From positions 1 through 55,737 of the forward strand of contig JAFEFT010000031.1 of NCBI GenBank assembly GCA_018240435.1: 55,737 nt of DNA. The letters run 5' to 3'. Shown here in pieces: positions 35,670-45,527 of the stretch (positions within the stretch are counted from its first letter, which is position 1; every line of letters starts with the position of its first letter). Under the pieces are notes generated by a model. That model worked only from the letters and a program-made list of their open reading frames with translations. It did not search any database and was not told the DNA's origin. The stretch is from Pseudomonadota bacterium. Its GTDB lineage: Bacteria; Pseudomonadota; Gammaproteobacteria; Xanthomonadales; Xanthomonadaceae. A program made the position numbers and the translations under genes.

Positions 35670-35872
35670 GCTTGGACTCCCCCGCCGTCGGCTGGCCGAG
35701 TATGGCGCGCGTCGCGTGAGCGGATGTTGAACGCGATCACATCCGCGCCCCGTTGGCAGCACCTGTGCGTTGCAGCCACCCCCTGCGCTGGCCGGCATCG
35801 GGCCCGGACGCGCCCGCATCGGTGCACCGCCGCGCCCGTGCTAGCATCCGGCCAACCATCGAGGTATCGCCC

Positions 35873-38371
35873 ATGAGCACACGCGGCAAGCCGTTTGCCC
35901 TGTTCGTCGTCTGCGCCGTCGTCGCGTTGGCTGCGGCCGCGGCCGACGTGGGTTACCAGCAACCGCCCGAGCCATTGCTGAGCGTGCTGCGGGCGCCGCT
36001 CAATCCGGCGTTGCGGCTCGATCCCACCGGCAAGACGCTGCTGTTGATGGCGCGCACGCAGTACCCGCCGATCGCGCGGGTCGCCGAGCCGTATCTGAAG
36101 CTGGCCGGCGTGCGCGTCGAGCCGCGCACGCACAATCGCCACGATCGTGCCAATGGCTATGGCATCCGCACCTGTCTGGATGGCCTGAGCCTGCTCGACA
36201 TCGCCAGCGGCAAGCAGACGGCGATCGCGTTGCCGGCTGGCGCCTGCCCGGCGGCGCCGTTGTTTTCGCCCGATGGTCGCCATTTCGCGTTTGCCAATAC
36301 CGTCGCCGAGCACGTCGAGCTGTGGCTGGGCGACGTCGACAGCGGCAAGGCGCGGGCCATCCCCGGCGTGCAGCTCAACCCGGTGCTGGGCGGGGAAATC
36401 CAGTGGCTGGGTGCGCGCCCGACGTTGCTGGTGAAGGCGGTGCCGCAGGACATCGGCCCGGCGCCGCAGCGCTCGGCGGTGCCGTCCGGCCCGGAGGTTG
36501 CCGAGAGCCTGGGCGGCAAGGGCGAGAGCAGCACCTACGAGGCGCGCGACACCCTCAAGAGCGCCGAGGACGAAGCGTTGTTCGACTATTACGCCAGTTC
36601 GCAACTGGCCACGATCGACGTCGATTCGGGCACGGTCGTCAGGGTCGGCAAGGCCGCCGTCTTCACCGACGTCGACGCCGCCCCGGATGGCCGCCACGTA
36701 CGGGTGGAAACCCTCACCCGCCCGTATTCGCGTGTCACCACCTATCAGCGTTTCGCCCACGACGTGGCGGTGCTGGATCTCGCCGATGGCAGTCTGCGTC
36801 CGCTGGCGCACTTGCCGGTGGCCGACCGGGTGCCGGTGCATGGCGTGCCGACCGGCCCGCGCGACTACGCGTGGCGTGCCAACCAGCCGGTGACCCTGAT
36901 CTGGGCCGAGGCGCTCGACGGCGGCGACTGGAAAGCCAAGGTTCCCGCACGCGACCGGCTGTGGTCGCTGGCGGCGCCGTTCACCGCCAAGCCGGTGCCG
37001 ATCGGCACGGTGACGCAGCGTTTCGCCGGGCTGTCGTGGTTCGCCGATGGCGGCCGCGCGCTGCTGGACGAATACGACGAGAACCGCCATTGGCGCCGCA
37101 CCAGCCTGATCGATGTCGATCATCCGCAGGCGGCGCGGCGCGTGTTGTGGGACTTGTCGACCGACGATCGCTATGCCGATCCCGGCTCGCCGGACACGCG
37201 CTCGTTGGCCAATGGCGCCTGGGTGCTGCGCGAGGATGCCGGTGCGCTGTTCCTGAGCGGGCAGGGCGCGACGCCGCAGGGCGATCGCCCGTTCCTGGAT
37301 CGCTACGACCTCGCCAGCGGCAAGAGCCAGCGATTGTTCCGCAGCGGCGCGAGCGTCGACGAGCGGTTCGTCGGCTTCGCCGGCGACGACGTCTCGCGCC
37401 TGCTGACCTGGCACCAGTCGCCGAGCGAGCCGCCGAACCTGTACGTGCGCACGCTCGGCGCGGCCTTGCCTGCGGCGGCGGCGGGCGAAGCCGCATATGC
37501 CTCGACGCCGGCGGCGGTGACGCATTTCCCCGATCCGACGCCGCTGGTGCGGCAGATCCACAAGCAACTGGTCACCTACAAGCGCAAGGATGGCGTCGAG
37601 TTGTCGTTCACCCTGTACACGCCGCCGGGTTACCAGCCGGGCACGCGCATTCCGGCGGTGCTGTACGCCTATCCGCTCGATTATGCCGATCCGTCGATGG
37701 CCGGGCAGATCAGCGGCGCCGCCGACCGCGAGTTCACCCGCCTGCGCTATTACCAGACACTGTTGCTGGCCGGCTACGCGATCATCGACGACGCCGCCTT
37801 CCCGATCGTCGGCGATCCGAAGAACGCCTACGACACCTACATCCCGCAATTGATCGACGACGCCCAGGCGGCGGTGGACAAGGCGGTGGCGATGGGCGTG
37901 GTCGACCGCGACCGCATCGGCATCACCGGCCACAGTCACGGCGCGCTGATGGTCGCCAACCTGCTGGCGCACACCGACCTGTTCCGCGCCGGCGTGGCGA
38001 CCAGCGGCAGCTACAACAAGACCCTCACCCCGTTCGGCTTCCAGAATGAGCGGCGCTCGTTCTGGGCGGCGCCGAAGGTGTACGCCGACGCCTCGGCGTT
38101 TTTCCATGCCGACACCATCGACGAGCCTCTGCTGATCGTGCATGGCATGGACGATGCCAATCCCGGCACCGAGCCGATCCAGGCGCCGAAATTGTTCCAG
38201 GCGATCCGTGGCCTGGGCGGTACCGCGCGGCTGGTGATGCTGCCCTACGAGCCGCATTGGTACACCGCGCGCGAATCCAACGAAGATCTCGTCGCCGAGA
38301 TGCTGCACTGGTTCGACCGTTACGTGAAGAACGCGCCGCCGCGTCCACCCAAGCCGGCCAACGCCAACTGA
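35873..38371 (+). CDS. S9-family prolyl oligopeptidase-type serine peptidase, exported
   Basis: An 832-residue protein with an N-terminal signal sequence (FALFVVCAVVALAAAAADV). Residues about 30-570 form a beta-propeller-like region; residues about 590-825 form an alpha/beta hydrolase domain. Catalytic residues: Ser688 in ITGHSHGALM (GHSHG), Asp near 760-761 in HGMDDANPG, and His795 in YEPHWYTARES. This is the glutamyl/dipeptidyl endopeptidase-like branch of S9 common in Xanthomonadales, acting on peptides in the periplasm. The frame is open upstream of 35873 but contains no signal peptide. It is divergent from the hybrid kinase. Confidence 0.9.
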   Translation: MSTRGKPFALFVVCAVVALAAAAADVGYQQPPEPLLSVLRAPLNPALRLDPTGKTLLLMARTQYPPIARVAEPYLKLAGVRVEPRTHNRHDRANGYGIRTCLDGLSLLDIASGKQTAIALPAGACPAAPLFSPDGRHFAFANTVAEHVELWLGDVDSGKARAIPGVQLNPVLGGEIQWLGARPTLLVKAVPQDIGPAPQRSAVPSGPEVAESLGGKGESSTYEARDTLKSAEDEALFDYYASSQLATIDVDSGTVVRVGKAAVFTDVDAAPDGRHVRVETLTRPYSRVTTYQRFAHDVAVLDLADGSLRPLAHLPVADRVPVHGVPTGPRDYAWRANQPVTLIWAEALDGGDWKAKVPARDRLWSLAAPFTAKPVPIGTVTQRFAGLSWFADGGRALLDEYDENRHWRRTSLIDVDHPQAARRVLWDLSTDDRYADPGSPDTRSLANGAWVLREDAGALFLSGQGATPQGDRPFLDRYDLASGKSQRLFRSGASVDERFVGFAGDDVSRLLTWHQSPSEPPNLYVRTLGAALPAAAAGEAAYASTPAAVTHFPDPTPLVRQIHKQLVTYKRKDGVELSFTLYTPPGYQPGTRIPAVLYAYPLDYADPSMAGQISGAADREFTRLRYYQTLLLAGYAIIDDAAFPIVGDPKNAYDTYIPQLIDDAQAAVDKAVAMGVVDRDRIGITGHSHGALMVANLLAHTDLFRAGVATSGSYNKTLTPFGFQNERRSFWAAPKVYADASAFFHADTIDEPLLIVHGMDDANPGTEPIQAPKLFQAIRGLGGTARLVMLPYEPHWYTARESNEDLVAEMLHWFDRYVKNAPPRPPKPANAN

Positions 38372-38696
38372 GGGCGGGATCCGGCGGGCGATGACGATGT
38401 GATGGTGCATCGCAGCATTTGCGTGTACCATGCAGCGGTTCGTGCGCCGTGGCTCGTTTTCCCACGCGGCCTTCCGACATCCGCTGAGCCCGTGGCGCTG
38501 CCATCCAGGCAGTCGCTGCGGTCACGATGTCCGGCCGTCACCTTCAGCCCGCCGCGCCAACTCGCAGACCGCATTGCGCGGCTGCGCATCGATTATCACT
38601 CGTCGCGCGGTTCAACGGGAACGCTTCGAGCAGGAAAGCCGCACTCCACCCATCGCGGGTGGCCGGCCCGATCCTGACTTACACGGAGCGATACCC
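38372..38696. other. 325-bp intergenic region upstream of rhlE; nothing specific seen
   Basis: This gap between the S9 peptidase and rhlE contains no coding sequence I can support, no inverted repeat longer than a few bases and no clear -35/-10 pair. Long 5' untranslated regions are common for DEAD-box helicase genes that regulate their own mRNA, so part of it may be transcribed leader. A weak ribosome site (GGAG, 38684-38687) precedes the rhlE ATG. Confidence 0.5.
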
Positions 38697-40049
38697 ATGT
38701 CATTTGAAACCCTCGGCCTGTCGGCCTCGTTGTTGCGTGCGCTGACCGATCTGGGCTACGCCACACCCACGCCGATCCAGTCACAAGCCATCCCGGTGGT
38801 GCTCAGCGGGCGCGATCTGCTCGCCACCGCGCAGACCGGCACCGGCAAGACGGCCGCGTTCGCGTTGCCGATCCTGCAGCGCCAGTTCGTCAATGCCGCC
38901 AGCGACGGCGAGCCCGCGCGCGGCCCGCGCAAGGTGCGCGTGCTGGTGCTCACGCCCACCCGCGAGCTGGCCGCGCAGGTGCACGAATCCTTCCGCGACT
39001 ACGGCCGCCATGTGCGGGGTGTCGTCACCACCACGATTTACGGTGGCGTCGGCATGGGCCCGCAGCTCGACGCGCTGCGGCGCGGCGTCGATGTGCTCGT
39101 CGCCACGCCAGGTCGCCTGATCGACCACATCCAGCGCCGCAGCGTCGACTTGTCGAAGGTCGAGGTGCTGGTGCTCGACGAAGGCGATCGCATGCTCGAC
39201 ATGGGCTTTTTGCCGGCGATCCGCACGATCCTCGAAAAGCTGCCGAAGTCGCGCCAGACGCTGCTGTTCTCGGCGACCTTCGACGACCCGATTCGCGCCC
39301 TGGCCGCGCAGTTCATGCGCGATCCGGGCGAGGTGGATTGCGCGCCGCGCAACACGGTCGCCAATACCGTCACCCATCGCGTGCACCCGGTCGATTCCGA
39401 TCGCAAGCGCGACCTGCTGCTGGAAATCCTCGCCGTCGACAGCCGTCGGCAGACGCTGGTGTTCGGCCGCACCAAGCACGGCTGCGATCGTCTGGCCAAG
39501 CAGCTCGAAGCCGCCGGCCACCGCTGCGCCGCGATCCACGGCAACAAGAGTCAGAACGCGCGCCTGAAAGCACTGCGCGACTTCAAGGACGGCCGCATCA
39601 CGATTCTGGTGGCCACCGACATCGCCGCGCGTGGCCTCGATATCGAAGCGCTGCCGTGCGTGATCAACCACGACCTGCCGATGGTCGCCGAGGACTACGT
39701 TCACCGCATCGGCCGCACCGGCCGCGCCGGTTCGACGGGCTTGGCGCTGTCGCTGGTGTCGCCGGACGAGGGCGGCCTGCTGCGGCAGATCCAGCGCCTG
39801 CTCAAACAGGAACTGGAAATGGTGCCGATCGCCGGCTTTGCGCCGTCGCGCCCGATTCGCATGGGCAACGATGCACCGATGCCGCAGCGCGGTCGCGCTG
39901 GCGCCGGCCAGCAGCCGCCGCGCAAGCATGCCCGTCGCCCGCACCCGGCGCCGTCGCGGCATGCGCACGCCGGCGGCAAAGGCGAGCACGACACCGGGCG
40001 CTGCAACGGCACCCAGCGCACGCCGGGGAGCGCCCGCAGCGGTCGTTGA
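38697..40049 (+). CDS. rhlE: ATP-dependent RNA helicase RhlE
   Basis: A 450-residue DEAD-box helicase of the RhlE type, acting on structured RNA and in ribosome assembly. Motifs in order: Q-motif region (PTPIQSQAIP), motif I AQTGTGKT, PTRELAAQ, GG, TPGRL, motif II DEGD, SAT, then ARGLDIE and HRIGRTGRAG. Motif II reads DEGD instead of the usual DEAD (VLVLDEGDRMLDMGF); the metal-coordinating Asp and Glu are kept. The C-terminal 60-70 residues are basic and rich in Arg, His and Pro, as in RNA-binding tails. A pair of hairpins lies behind the gene. Confidence 0.93.
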   Translation: MSFETLGLSASLLRALTDLGYATPTPIQSQAIPVVLSGRDLLATAQTGTGKTAAFALPILQRQFVNAASDGEPARGPRKVRVLVLTPTRELAAQVHESFRDYGRHVRGVVTTTIYGGVGMGPQLDALRRGVDVLVATPGRLIDHIQRRSVDLSKVEVLVLDEGDRMLDMGFLPAIRTILEKLPKSRQTLLFSATFDDPIRALAAQFMRDPGEVDCAPRNTVANTVTHRVHPVDSDRKRDLLLEILAVDSRRQTLVFGRTKHGCDRLAKQLEAAGHRCAAIHGNKSQNARLKALRDFKDGRITILVATDIAARGLDIEALPCVINHDLPMVAEDYVHRIGRTGRAGSTGLALSLVSPDEGGLLRQIQRLLKQELEMVPIAGFAPSRPIRMGNDAPMPQRGRAGAGQQPPRKHARRPHPAPSRHAHAGGKGEHDTGRCNGTQRTPGSARSGR

Positions 40050-40059
40050 GGATCGCAGG

Positions 40060-40125
40060 ATGGGTTGCGTGCAACGCAACCCATCGGCCGATGATCGCTG
40101 GTGATCGGTTGCGCGCTGCGCAACC
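40060..40125. repeat. Two adjacent perfect hairpins (ATGGGTTGCGT and GGTTGCGC types)
   Basis: Hairpin 1 is ATGGGTTGCGT (40060-40070) / ACGCAACCCAT (40074-40084), 11 bp with a 3-nt loop. Hairpin 2 is GGTTGCGC (40107-40114) / GCGCAACC (40118-40125), 8 bp with a 3-nt loop. They share the GGTTGCG core, so they look like a duplicated palindromic repeat of the 'GGGTTGCGC..GCGCAACCC' class. They stand directly behind rhlE and may protect or terminate its mRNA. Confidence 0.7.
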
Positions 40126-40175
40126 CATGCTGCGGACAGTTCCTGATCCTCAGCCACGTCATCCCGCGTCAGCCA

Positions 40176-40284
40176 CGTCATCCCCGCGAAGGCGGGGATC
40201 CACGGTCTTCTGGAAAGTCCATCACGACGTGGACGACCAGCCATCGGCTGTCGAGAAGCGCGTCCCGCCTTTGCGGGGATGACG
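40176..40284. repeat. 109-bp element with 12-bp perfect inverted ends (CGTCATCCCCGC)
   Basis: CGTCATCCCCGC (40176-40187) and GCGGGGATGACG (40273-40284) are perfect inverted repeats. Each end also forms its own hairpin (CCCCGC-GAAG-GCGGGG at the left, CCCGCC-TTT-GCGGGG at the right). A truncated extra left end (ACGTCATCCCGC) stands just before it at about 40156. It is a REP/BIME-like or MITE-like palindromic unit, different in sequence from the 157-bp MITE but sharing the 'TCATCCC.GCGAAGGC.GGGATCCA' core. The gap 40050-40386 is filled by this and the two hairpins. Confidence 0.7.
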
Positions 40285-40386
40285 AGCTTGAGCCGTACGG
40301 CACAGCGTTGTGACCATCGTGCCTGGCTGAGAGTCAGGGCTAATCAGGTCGGCCGATCATTTCCCGCAATCGGCGACGCCACCAGG

Positions 40387-41322
40387 CTATTCGGCCTTGG
40401 TGATCGTCGTCATCAGTTCGCCGAGCACGCGGTCGGCATCCTCGTTGGCAACCTGGCAGGTGCCGGCGGCGTGGTGACCGCCGCCGCCGTACTTCAGGCA
40501 CAGGGCGCCGACGTCGATCTTGCTGGAGCGGTCGATGATCGACTTGCCGATGGCGAAGGCGGTGTTCTGCCTTTCCTTGCCCCAGATGGCGTGGATCGAG
40601 ATATTGGTCTGCGGGTAGAGCGCGTACAGGGTGAAACGGTTGGTGGCGTAGATCACGTCCTCGTCGCGCAGGTCGAGGAACACCAGCTTGCCGTACACCT
40701 CGGCGAGACGGCGCAACTGGGCGCGGGCCATGTCGTGATGGGCGGCGTACAATTCGGCGCGCTCGGCGACGTCGGGCAGGGCGAGAATCTGCTCGATGCT
40801 GTGATCGCGGCAGTAGTCGATCAGTTGCATCATCAATTGGTAGTTGGAGACGCGAAACTCGCGAAAACGCCCCAGGCCAGTGCGCGCGTCCATCAGGAAA
40901 CTCAGCAGTACCCAGCCTTTCGGATGCAGGATCTCGTCGAGGCTGAACTGCGCCGAATCGGCCTTGTCGACCGCGTCCATCATCTCCTTCGATACTTTCG
41001 GGAAGGCCGCTGCGCCGCCGTAGTAGTCGTAGACCACGCGCGCGGCCGAGGCGGCGTTGGGGTCGATGATGTGATTGTCCGGATGCCCCTCCACGCGCGT
41101 CATTTCGCTGGCGTGATGGTCGAAGGCGAGCCGGCAGCCGGGGACGTAGGGCAGGTTGGTGCTGATGTCGTCCGGGCCCATCGGAATCTTGCCGTCCTGC
41201 ATGTCCTTGGGGTGCACGAAATCGATGCGGTCGATCAGGCCGCGCTCCTTGAGCAGCACCGCGCACACCAGGCCATCGAAATCGCTGCGTGTCACCAGAC
41301 GGCACTTTGGGGTATCGGTCAT
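40387..41322 (-). CDS. DHH-family phosphoesterase
   Basis: A 311-residue cytoplasmic phosphoesterase of the DHH superfamily (relatives: NrnA nanoRNases, RecJ, exopolyphosphatase). Seen: SDFDGLVCAVLL near the start, the DHH triad in LAFDHHASEM, YDYYGG, and the C-terminal DHHA1-like motif KYGGGGHHAAGTCQV. These residues coordinate Mn2+ ions. Substrate could be short oligonucleotides, c-di-nucleotide products or polyphosphate; the sequence does not decide. The start ATG 41322 has GGAGAAG just upstream; longer in-frame extensions overlap the neighbouring methyltransferase and are not real. It is a separate unit 158 bp after the methyltransferase gene. Confidence 0.85.
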   Translation of the reverse strand: MTDTPKCRLVTRSDFDGLVCAVLLKERGLIDRIDFVHPKDMQDGKIPMGPDDISTNLPYVPGCRLAFDHHASEMTRVEGHPDNHIIDPNAASAARVVYDYYGGAAAFPKVSKEMMDAVDKADSAQFSLDEILHPKGWVLLSFLMDARTGLGRFREFRVSNYQLMMQLIDYCRDHSIEQILALPDVAERAELYAAHHDMARAQLRRLAEVYGKLVFLDLRDEDVIYATNRFTLYALYPQTNISIHAIWGKERQNTAFAIGKSIIDRSSKIDVGALCLKYGGGGHHAAGTCQVANEDADRVLGELMTTITKAE

Positions 41323-41480
41323 GGTCGGCTTCTCCGGATCGGTGCGGATGGGTGGCGGGAAAGGCTCCAGTCTAGATCGAACCGGGGCCGCTGTGCGCGC
41401 TGCGCATGTGCCCGCCGCCGAATCTTTCGGTGGTCGATGAGCCGGGCGGGGCCGCGACGAGCGCATTCGCCGCATCGGGG

Positions 41481-42365
41481 TCAGCTTCGCGTCGCCAGCA
41501 CACCATCCAGTGCCGGCTCGGCACGGAATCCAGCCTGATGCAGACGCCGGGCCACCTCGCGCGGCAGGTCGCGGCCGCGGCTGACCTGGTTCGGCGTGCC
41601 GGTGTAGTGGAACATGCGCCCGCCGCGACGCAGCACGCGGGCGAGCTGACGGTAGAAATCCAGCGCATACAACTCGCCGGCGATGGAAAAGCGCGGCGGA
41701 TCGTGGGCGATCGCATCGAAGCTGGCATCGGCCAGCCCCGGCAAGGCCCGGGCGATGTCGGCGTGCTGCAGTTGCAAGCGGCCTGCCGTCGCCTGCGGAT
41801 CGGGCGACCACGGGTTGAGCGTGCGCAGCCACAGCACGTCGGGATTCTTTTCGAACGAATCGACGCGCGCCACGCCGGCATCCAGCGCGCAAGCGGCGAA
41901 GTAACCCAGGCCGCCGCAGGTGTCGAGCAGGCGCTTGCCCGCCGGCGCGAGCAGGGCGATCTTGTGCCGGGCATCGTCCAGCGGCGATGCCTTCGCGGTC
42001 GGCAGCATCTTGATGCCGTCGATCTCGAAGGTGGGCACGCCCCAGGCGGTCGGCACCAGCTTGATCAGTGCGCCGGAGTAGCGCGCCGCGGGCGCGAAGG
42101 TCTCGCCGTCCCAGTAGTGGATGGCGCGTTCCTTCAGCGTTGGCGGGTACGAAAAAGGGTGCTCGCGCCATACCCAGCTATCGCGGGCGATGCCGACGTG
42201 CTCCTGGCTGCGGCCGAGGTCGAACGAGCCGGTCCAGTGCGCTGCGCCTTCATCGCGGGCGCGGCACAGTTCGATGGCGTGCGTGTGCAGCAGCAGCGGG
42301 CCGTGGTAGCGGGACGATGGTTCGCTCATGCGCACTGGGCGCCCGATGGGCGCCGATTCAGGCAT
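41481..42365 (-). CDS. Class I SAM-dependent methyltransferase, spermine-synthase-like
   Basis: A 294-residue protein with a Rossmann-fold methyltransferase core. The SAM-binding motif I is KRLLDTCGGLGYFAACAL, with the acidic residue of motif II in VDSFEKNPDVL and a catalytic-type DPPRFSIAGELY motif. The latter resembles predicted archaeal/bacterial spermidine-synthase-fold methyltransferases; the target (RNA, protein or small molecule) is unknown. The start at 42365 overlaps the tpm stop by 8 nt, suggesting coupling; ATG 42329 (MSEPSSRYHG) is an equally plausible start. It is third in a parC-tpm-methyltransferase run. Confidence 0.78.
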   Translation of the reverse strand: MPESAPIGRPVRMSEPSSRYHGPLLLHTHAIELCRARDEGAAHWTGSFDLGRSQEHVGIARDSWVWREHPFSYPPTLKERAIHYWDGETFAPAARYSGALIKLVPTAWGVPTFEIDGIKMLPTAKASPLDDARHKIALLAPAGKRLLDTCGGLGYFAACALDAGVARVDSFEKNPDVLWLRTLNPWSPDPQATAGRLQLQHADIARALPGLADASFDAIAHDPPRFSIAGELYALDFYRQLARVLRRGGRMFHYTGTPNQVSRGRDLPREVARRLHQAGFRAEPALDGVLATRS

Positions 42366-43020
42366 CCAGCCGCAGCAAGCGCCACGCCGAAGTGGTCAGC
42401 GCGGTCACGCCATCGGCCTGGAAGCCGGGCTGGTCGGCGAGGATGTCCTTGCATTCGAGCAGGTCGCGACCCCATTGGCCCCCGAACAGCTGCGCCACCT
42501 CGCCGGCATCGACGCTGAACGGTGGCCCGGCCTTCTCGTGCTCCGGGTAAGCCAGGGTGATCAGCAGGCCGCGACAGCCGGGTCGCAGGCCCGCGTACAC
42601 GGTGGCGAGGTAGCGCCGGCGCAGATCGGCCGGCAACGCGATCAGCGCGGCGCGGTCGTAGATGAGGTCACATTCGGCGAGCAGGGCATCGCTCAGGGCA
42701 AAGGCATCGCCCTGGATGAGATCGATCGAGCCGGCGCGATGGTGGATGCCGTCGGAATCGTCGTGCACCTCCGGCGCGATGCCGCGCTCGGCGAAGAATT
42801 GCTGCACCGCCAGCGGCGACAGCTCGACGCCGATGACGCGATGGCCACGCGCCGCCAGCCAATCCAGATCGTGGCTCTTGCCGGCCAGCGGCACCAGCAC
42901 CGTGCTGCCGGCGCGGGCGCCGATGCGGTCCCAATATCGCTCCAGCAGTGGCGTCGGATGCGGTTGATGAAAGCCGGTGCGGCCTTCCTGCCAACGTTGC
43001 AACCAGAATTCGGCGTCCAT
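42358..43020 (-). CDS. tpm: Thiopurine S-methyltransferase Tpm
   Basis: A 220-residue SAM-dependent enzyme that methylates thiols and, in bacteria, selenium and tellurium compounds. Family hallmarks: [19 protein letters not shown] at the start, VLVPLAGKSHDLDWLA as motif I, GVELSPLAVQQFF, CDLIYDRAALIALP, and the C-terminal GRDLLECKDI region. The length is right for bacterial Tpm. Its ATG overlaps the parC stop by one base (TGATG), so translation is coupled to parC. Its own stop overlaps the next methyltransferase. Confidence 0.92.
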   Translation of the reverse strand: MDAEFWLQRWQEGRTGFHQPHPTPLLERYWDRIGARAGSTVLVPLAGKSHDLDWLAARGHRVIGVELSPLAVQQFFAERGIAPEVHDDSDGIHHRAGSIDLIQGDAFALSDALLAECDLIYDRAALIALPADLRRRYLATVYAGLRPGCRGLLITLAYPEHEKAGPPFSVDAGEVAQLFGGQWGRDLLECKDILADQPGFQADGVTALTTSAWRLLRLDA

Positions 43021-45266
43021 CACTCCACTCCCAGTCCGTCGATCTTCTGCCAGCCGCGCGGCAGCAGGCTGCCTCGGGTGGCGCGGGCCGCCGCATAGGC
43101 ATCGAGTTCTTTCCATGACAGGCGCATCGGCGAGCGCTGGCCGCTGTAAACGAGCAGCGCGCCATCGGCGGGGATCGCGGCGATCGCCGCCACCCGTTCG
43201 GTGCCGAGCTTGGCGCGCGGGATCTCGATCATCTTGTTGCCCTTGCCCTTGTCCAGTTCGGGCAATTCGGCGACGGGGAATACCAGCAGGTGGCCGGCGC
43301 TGGTGATGATCGCGAGGCGATCGCTGGCGGCATCGCGCACCAGTGCCGGCGCGAGCACGCGCGCGCCGTCGGGCAGCGACAGCATCGCTTTGCCGGCTTT
43401 CTGCCGATTGACCAGATTCTCGAAGCGGGTGAGGAAGCCATAGCCGGCATTGGACGCAAGCACGAGGCGGGTGTCGGCTTCGCCGCTGACCAGCGCCTGG
43501 AACTGCGTGCCCGGTGCCGGGGTGAAGCGGCCCGTCAGCGGCTCGCCGTTGCCGCGCGCCGAGGGCAGGGTGTGCGCGAGCGCCGAATAGCTGCGTCCTT
43601 CCGAATCGAGGAAAGCCACCTGCTGCGTGCTGCGCGAATGGATGGCTTGCAACAGGCGGTCGCCGTCGCGATAACCCAGTTCGGCGGCGTTGATCTCATG
43701 GCCTTTGGCCGAGCGCACCCAGCCTTTTTCCGACAGCACCACGGTGACCGGTTCGCTGGCCACCAGCTCGGTTTCGGAAATGGCCTGCGCGGCGGCGCGG
43801 GCGACGATCGGCGAGCGCCGGGCATCGCCGAACTTCTTCGCGTCGGCGAGCAGTTCGTCCTTGATGAGTTTTTTCAGCCGCGCCTTGCTGCCGAGCGTGT
43901 TCTGGATGTCGGTGCGCTCTTTCGCCAGCGCGTCCTGCTCGCCGCGGATCTTCATCTCTTCCAGCCGCGCGAGCTGCTTCAACTTCGTCTCGAGGATGTA
44001 TTCGGCCTGTTCGTCGTCGAGCATGAAACGCTGCATCAGCACCGGCTTGGGCTCGTCCTCGCTGCGGATGATGCGGATCACTTCATCCAGATTCAGAAAG
44101 GCGATCAGCAGACCTGCGAGCAGGTGCAGCCGGCGTTCGACCTTGCCCAGCCGGTGTTCGAGGCGGCGGCGCACGGTGCTGGTGCGAAACTCCAGCCATT
44201 CGGCGAGTACCGACTTGAGATTCTTGACCTGCGGACGACCGTCGCGGCCGATCACGTTGAGGTTGACGCGGTAACTGCGCTCCAGATCGGTGGTGGCGAA
44301 CAGATGGCCCATCAGGCCGTCGAAATCCACCCGGTTGGAACGCGGCACCAGCACGATGCGGGTGGGGTTGGCGTGATCGGATTCGTCGCGGATGTCTTCC
44401 AGCCACGGCAATTTTTTCGCCCGCATCTGCTGCGCGATCTGCTCGATCACCTTGCCCGGCGACACCTGCCACGGCAGCGCGGTGACCACGAGGTTCGCGC
44501 CCTCGCGCGCGAACACGGCGCGCGCGCGCACGCTGCCGGTGCCGCTCTCGTAAATCGCGCGCAGGTCGGCGCGCGGGGTGATGATCTCGGCGGTGGTCGG
44601 GTAATCCGGGCCGAGCACGTGCTCGCACAGATCGCGCACGCTGGCGTCGGGATCGTCGAGCAAGCGCACGCAGGCGCTGACGATTTCGTTGAGGTTGTGC
44701 GGCGGTACGTCGGTGGCCATGCCCACGGCGATGCCGGTGGTGCCATTGAGCAGCAGATGTGGCAGCCGCGCCGGTAGCCAGGTCGGTTCTTGCAGGGTGC
44801 CGTCGAAGTTGGGTGCCCAATCGACGGTGCCATGCGCCAGTTCGCCCAGCAGCACCTCGGCGATCGGGGTGAGTTTGCATTCGGTGTAGCGCATCGCCGC
44901 GAACGACTTGGGATCGTCGGTCGAACCGAAATTGCCTTGCCCGTCGATCAATGGATAGCGATACGAAAACGGCTGCGCCATCAGCACCAGCGCCTCGTAG
45001 CACGCGCTGTCGCCATGCGGGTGGTATTTGCCGATGACATCGCCGACGGTGCGCGCCGACTTCTTCGGCTTGGCGCCGGCGTTCAGGCCCAGCTCGCTCA
45101 TCGCGTAAACGATGCGCCGCTGCACCGGTTTCAGGCCGTCGCCGAGGAAGGGCAGGGCGCGATCGAGGATCACGTACATCGAGTAATCGAGGTAGGCGCG
45201 TTCGGCGTATTCGCGCAAAGGCACTTGTTCGAAACCGTGGAACCTGGCGCGTGCGGATGAATTCAT
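43020..45266 (-). CDS. parC: DNA topoisomerase IV subunit A ParC
   Basis: ParC, with ParE, decatenates daughter chromosomes. The product has 748 residues. The breakage-reunion domain starts [17 protein letters not shown]; the active-site tyrosine is Tyr127 in AAMRYTEC. The quinolone-resistance-determining region reads [12 protein letters not shown], with Ser87 and Glu91 unmutated (E. coli Ser80 and Glu84). The C-terminal beta-pinwheel is shorter and more degenerate than in GyrA, as expected. ATG 45266 was chosen over an in-frame TTG at 45272. No parE is in the window. tpm follows with a one-base overlap. Confidence 0.95.
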   Translation of the reverse strand: MNSSARARFHGFEQVPLREYAERAYLDYSMYVILDRALPFLGDGLKPVQRRIVYAMSELGLNAGAKPKKSARTVGDVIGKYHPHGDSACYEALVLMAQPFSYRYPLIDGQGNFGSTDDPKSFAAMRYTECKLTPIAEVLLGELAHGTVDWAPNFDGTLQEPTWLPARLPHLLLNGTTGIAVGMATDVPPHNLNEIVSACVRLLDDPDASVRDLCEHVLGPDYPTTAEIITPRADLRAIYESGTGSVRARAVFAREGANLVVTALPWQVSPGKVIEQIAQQMRAKKLPWLEDIRDESDHANPTRIVLVPRSNRVDFDGLMGHLFATTDLERSYRVNLNVIGRDGRPQVKNLKSVLAEWLEFRTSTVRRRLEHRLGKVERRLHLLAGLLIAFLNLDEVIRIIRSEDEPKPVLMQRFMLDDEQAEYILETKLKQLARLEEMKIRGEQDALAKERTDIQNTLGSKARLKKLIKDELLADAKKFGDARRSPIVARAAAQAISETELVASEPVTVVLSEKGWVRSAKGHEINAAELGYRDGDRLLQAIHSRSTQQVAFLDSEGRSYSALAHTLPSARGNGEPLTGRFTPAPGTQFQALVSGEADTRLVLASNAGYGFLTRFENLVNRQKAGKAMLSLPDGARVLAPALVRDAASDRLAIITSAGHLLVFPVAELPELDKGKGNKMIEIPRAKLGTERVAAIAAIPADGALLVYSGQRSPMRLSWKELDAYAAARATRGSLLPRGWQKIDGLGVE

Positions 45267-45491
45267 GGGCAAGGATCGGCTGGATCAGGGCGTGATGATA
45301 CGAGGATGCGGACCGTCAGAGGGTGCGCCGAGGTGGCGAGGTGCGGTCGCGGATCGTGTCCGGGCCGTCGCCGAGAACAGTCGCGTGCGGATCGTTGTCT
45401 TGTTCACCTGCCGCCAGACCAGGAGTCGAGCATTTCCCGGGGCTTCGTGAAAGTGCAGTGCGCGGCAATGTCTGCCGACAATTCATTTGCC

Positions 45492-45519
45492 TTGACAAAT
45501 ATTTTTGTGGCAGTAGACT
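45492..45519 (+). promoter_or_regulatory. Promoter and probable operator of the MarR-efflux operon
   Basis: TTGACA (45492-45497), 16 bp, then TAGACT (45514-45519). The predicted start of transcription is at about 45526, practically at ATG 45528. A palindrome ACAAA-TATT-TTTGT (45495-45508) overlaps the -35 and the spacer and is a natural site for autorepression by the MarR protein. As at the marR promoter near 13 kb, the region is AT-rich in GC-rich surroundings. Confidence 0.65.
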
Positions 45520-45527
45520 GCGCGGCG

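Noticed and set aside
35627-38431. A 900-residue minus-strand open frame opposite the S9 peptidase
   Set aside because: Arg/Gly/Ala-rich translation with no recognisable motifs; the plus-strand gene has a signal peptide and a full catalytic triad.
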